A stretch of DNA of 7,626 nt, taken from the NCBI GenBank assembly GCA_013812695.1, contig JACCSZ010000052.1, forward strand, positions 1-7,626, given 5' to 3'. Below are positions 6,660 through 7,626 of the stretch, in pieces. Under the pieces are notes generated by a model, which saw nothing but the letters and a program-made list of their open reading frames with translations, ran no database searches and was not told where the DNA came from. The DNA comes from Gemmatimonadales bacterium (GTDB lineage: Bacteria > Gemmatimonadota > Gemmatimonadetes > Gemmatimonadales > GWC2-71-9). The stretch's first letter is position 1. The number at the start of each line of letters is the position of its first letter. The position numbers and the translations under genes are program-made.

Positions 6660-7626
6660 ATGGCAGTCCAGGAACAGAGACCGCTGTTCATCTTCGGCTG
6701 TCCGCGTTCGGGCACGTCGCTGCTGACCCGGATGCTGCATGCGCATCCCAACATCGCGATCCCGTACGAGTCGCACCTGTACAATCGAGTGTATCCCATC
6801 GTGCACCGGTCGAACGACCTGACGGATCCACGCACGCGTGCCAGGTTGGTCGAGGAGATCCTGCAGACCGATTATCTCAAGCAGTGGGACCCACCACCCT
6901 CCCTGCAGGAAACGCTCGCGGCCGTCACCAGGCCCGACTTTCATGGCATCGTGGACGGCCTGATGCGCGCCTGGACTGCCGGCCAGGGCAAGTCGCGCTG
7001 GGGTGAGAAGACCCCCCAGCATACCCTATGGTGGCGCACCATCCTCGAGGGGTTCCCCGACCTCCAGGCCATCCACCTGGTGCGGGATGGGCGCGACGTC
7101 GCGCTATCCTATCGGAACGCGCATTTCGGCCCCAAGCACGTCTATCATCTTGCCCGGCGGTGGGTGAAGTATCTGGCGGCCGCGGAGGACGCGCAGGCGG
7201 CGCTGGGCGAACGCGCGTTCCTCACGGTTCGTTATGAAGATCTCCTGGGAGAGCCGGAGGCGGAGCTGAAGCGCATCTGCGCTTTCCTCGGCGAAGCGTA
7301 TCGTCCCGAAATGTTGACCTTCCACCAGGGCCAGGTCGCGTACCCGACGGATCGACGCAACGCGGAGAACCTGCGCCGGCCCGTCCTCACGAACAACACG
7401 CAGAAGTGGCGCACGCAGATGAGTGCCCGCGACCTCCGCATCTTCGAGGCGCTCGCCGGCGAGTCCCTGGAGCGGTACGGCTACGCCAGGGCGGTCCGAC
7501 AGCCGCGCCTCTCGGCCTGGGAGGCGATATACTGCCGGTACCTCGAGGATCCTCCCCGTCGCGCCCTCGCCATGCTCACCAACCATCAAGGTCAGCGGCT
7601 GGCCCTCGAGAAGATGCGACTGTATC
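6660..7626 (+). CDS. Sulfotransferase family protein (PAPS-dependent), 3' end cut by window edge
   Basis: Open from ATG 6660 to the right edge: 322 complete codons, no stop. The PAPS 5'-phosphosulfate loop is FGCPRSGTSLLTRML (12-26). WGEKTP (114-119) is the conserved catalytic-region motif of Sulfotransfer_3-type and tyrosylprotein-sulfotransferase-like enzymes. The 3'-phosphate site is IHLVRDGRDVALSYR (138-152), and RYEDLL (191-196) is another family hallmark. The core appears complete; what is cut off is probably a short C-terminal tail. The enzyme would move sulfate from PAPS to a hydroxyl or amine acceptor that motifs alone cannot reveal (carbohydrate, lipid, peptide or small molecule). 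The frame upstream of the ATG has no obvious start nearby, and the SD is weak (GGGA seven bases before ATG). The 168-bp gap before it shows no clear terminator or promoter, so independent transcription is uncertain. Confidence 0.9.
   Translation, partial: MAVQEQRPLFIFGCPRSGTSLLTRMLHAHPNIAIPYESHLYNRVYPIVHRSNDLTDPRTRARLVEEILQTDYLKQWDPPPSLQETLAAVTRPDFHGIVDGLMRAWTAGQGKSRWGEKTPQHTLWWRTILEGFPDLQAIHLVRDGRDVALSYRNAHFGPKHVYHLARRWVKYLAAAEDAQAALGERAFLTVRYEDLLGEPEAELKRICAFLGEAYRPEMLTFHQGQVAYPTDRRNAENLRRPVLTNNTQKWRTQMSARDLRIFEALAGESLERYGYARAVRQPRLSAWEAIYCRYLEDPPRRALAMLTNHQGQRLALEKMRLY

Noticed and set aside
6228..7022. 264-codon minus-strand open frame across the permease end and sulfotransferase start
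   Set aside because: Antisense to two recognisable genes and spanning their intergenic gap; no domain visible.

Overview
The window is GC-rich DNA (roughly two thirds G+C by eye), densely coding, with strong G/C bias at third codon positions. A PadR-type repressor overlapping an 'acidobacterial duplicated orphan permease' (ADOP) gene is a gene pair seen very often in Acidobacteriota and Gemmatimonadota. With the DUF512 radical-SAM protein and the GC content, this points to one of these soil phyla, perhaps Gemmatimonadota. This is inference; no rRNA or other phylogenetic marker is present.

Layout: (1) On the minus strand, reading right to left, are a complete recQ (3357 to 1243), a 117-bp gap with a perfect 12-bp hairpin, and a PDZ/radical-SAM/DUF512 gene that starts at 1125 and runs off the left edge. 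(2) A 189-bp divergent intergenic region (3358-3546) carries an AT-rich patch with mirrored TGGCTATA boxes and outward-facing -10-like hexamers. (3) On the plus strand are padR (3547-3909) and the ADOP permease (3906-6491), overlapping by 4 bp. (4) After a 168-bp gap with no convincing terminator or promoter, a plus-strand sulfotransferase gene starts at 6660 and runs off the right edge.

How the genes relate: padR and the permease are almost certainly one translationally coupled transcription unit, with PadR probably autoregulating the unit by binding the boxes in its own promoter. Those boxes also cover the only -10-like hexamer I see for recQ, so recQ could be co-controlled. recQ and the DUF512 gene may be co-transcribed; the hairpin between them lacks a U-tract and, with an enclosing CCCTGG/CCAGGG pairing, could instead govern translation of the DUF512 gene. 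The sulfotransferase looks functionally separate.

I found no mobile element, CRISPR array, tRNA or rRNA gene, and no clearly novel multi-gene system. The most interesting signals are the divergent operator and the structured leader of the DUF512 gene. Two very long open frames antisense to the permease and recQ are shadows.
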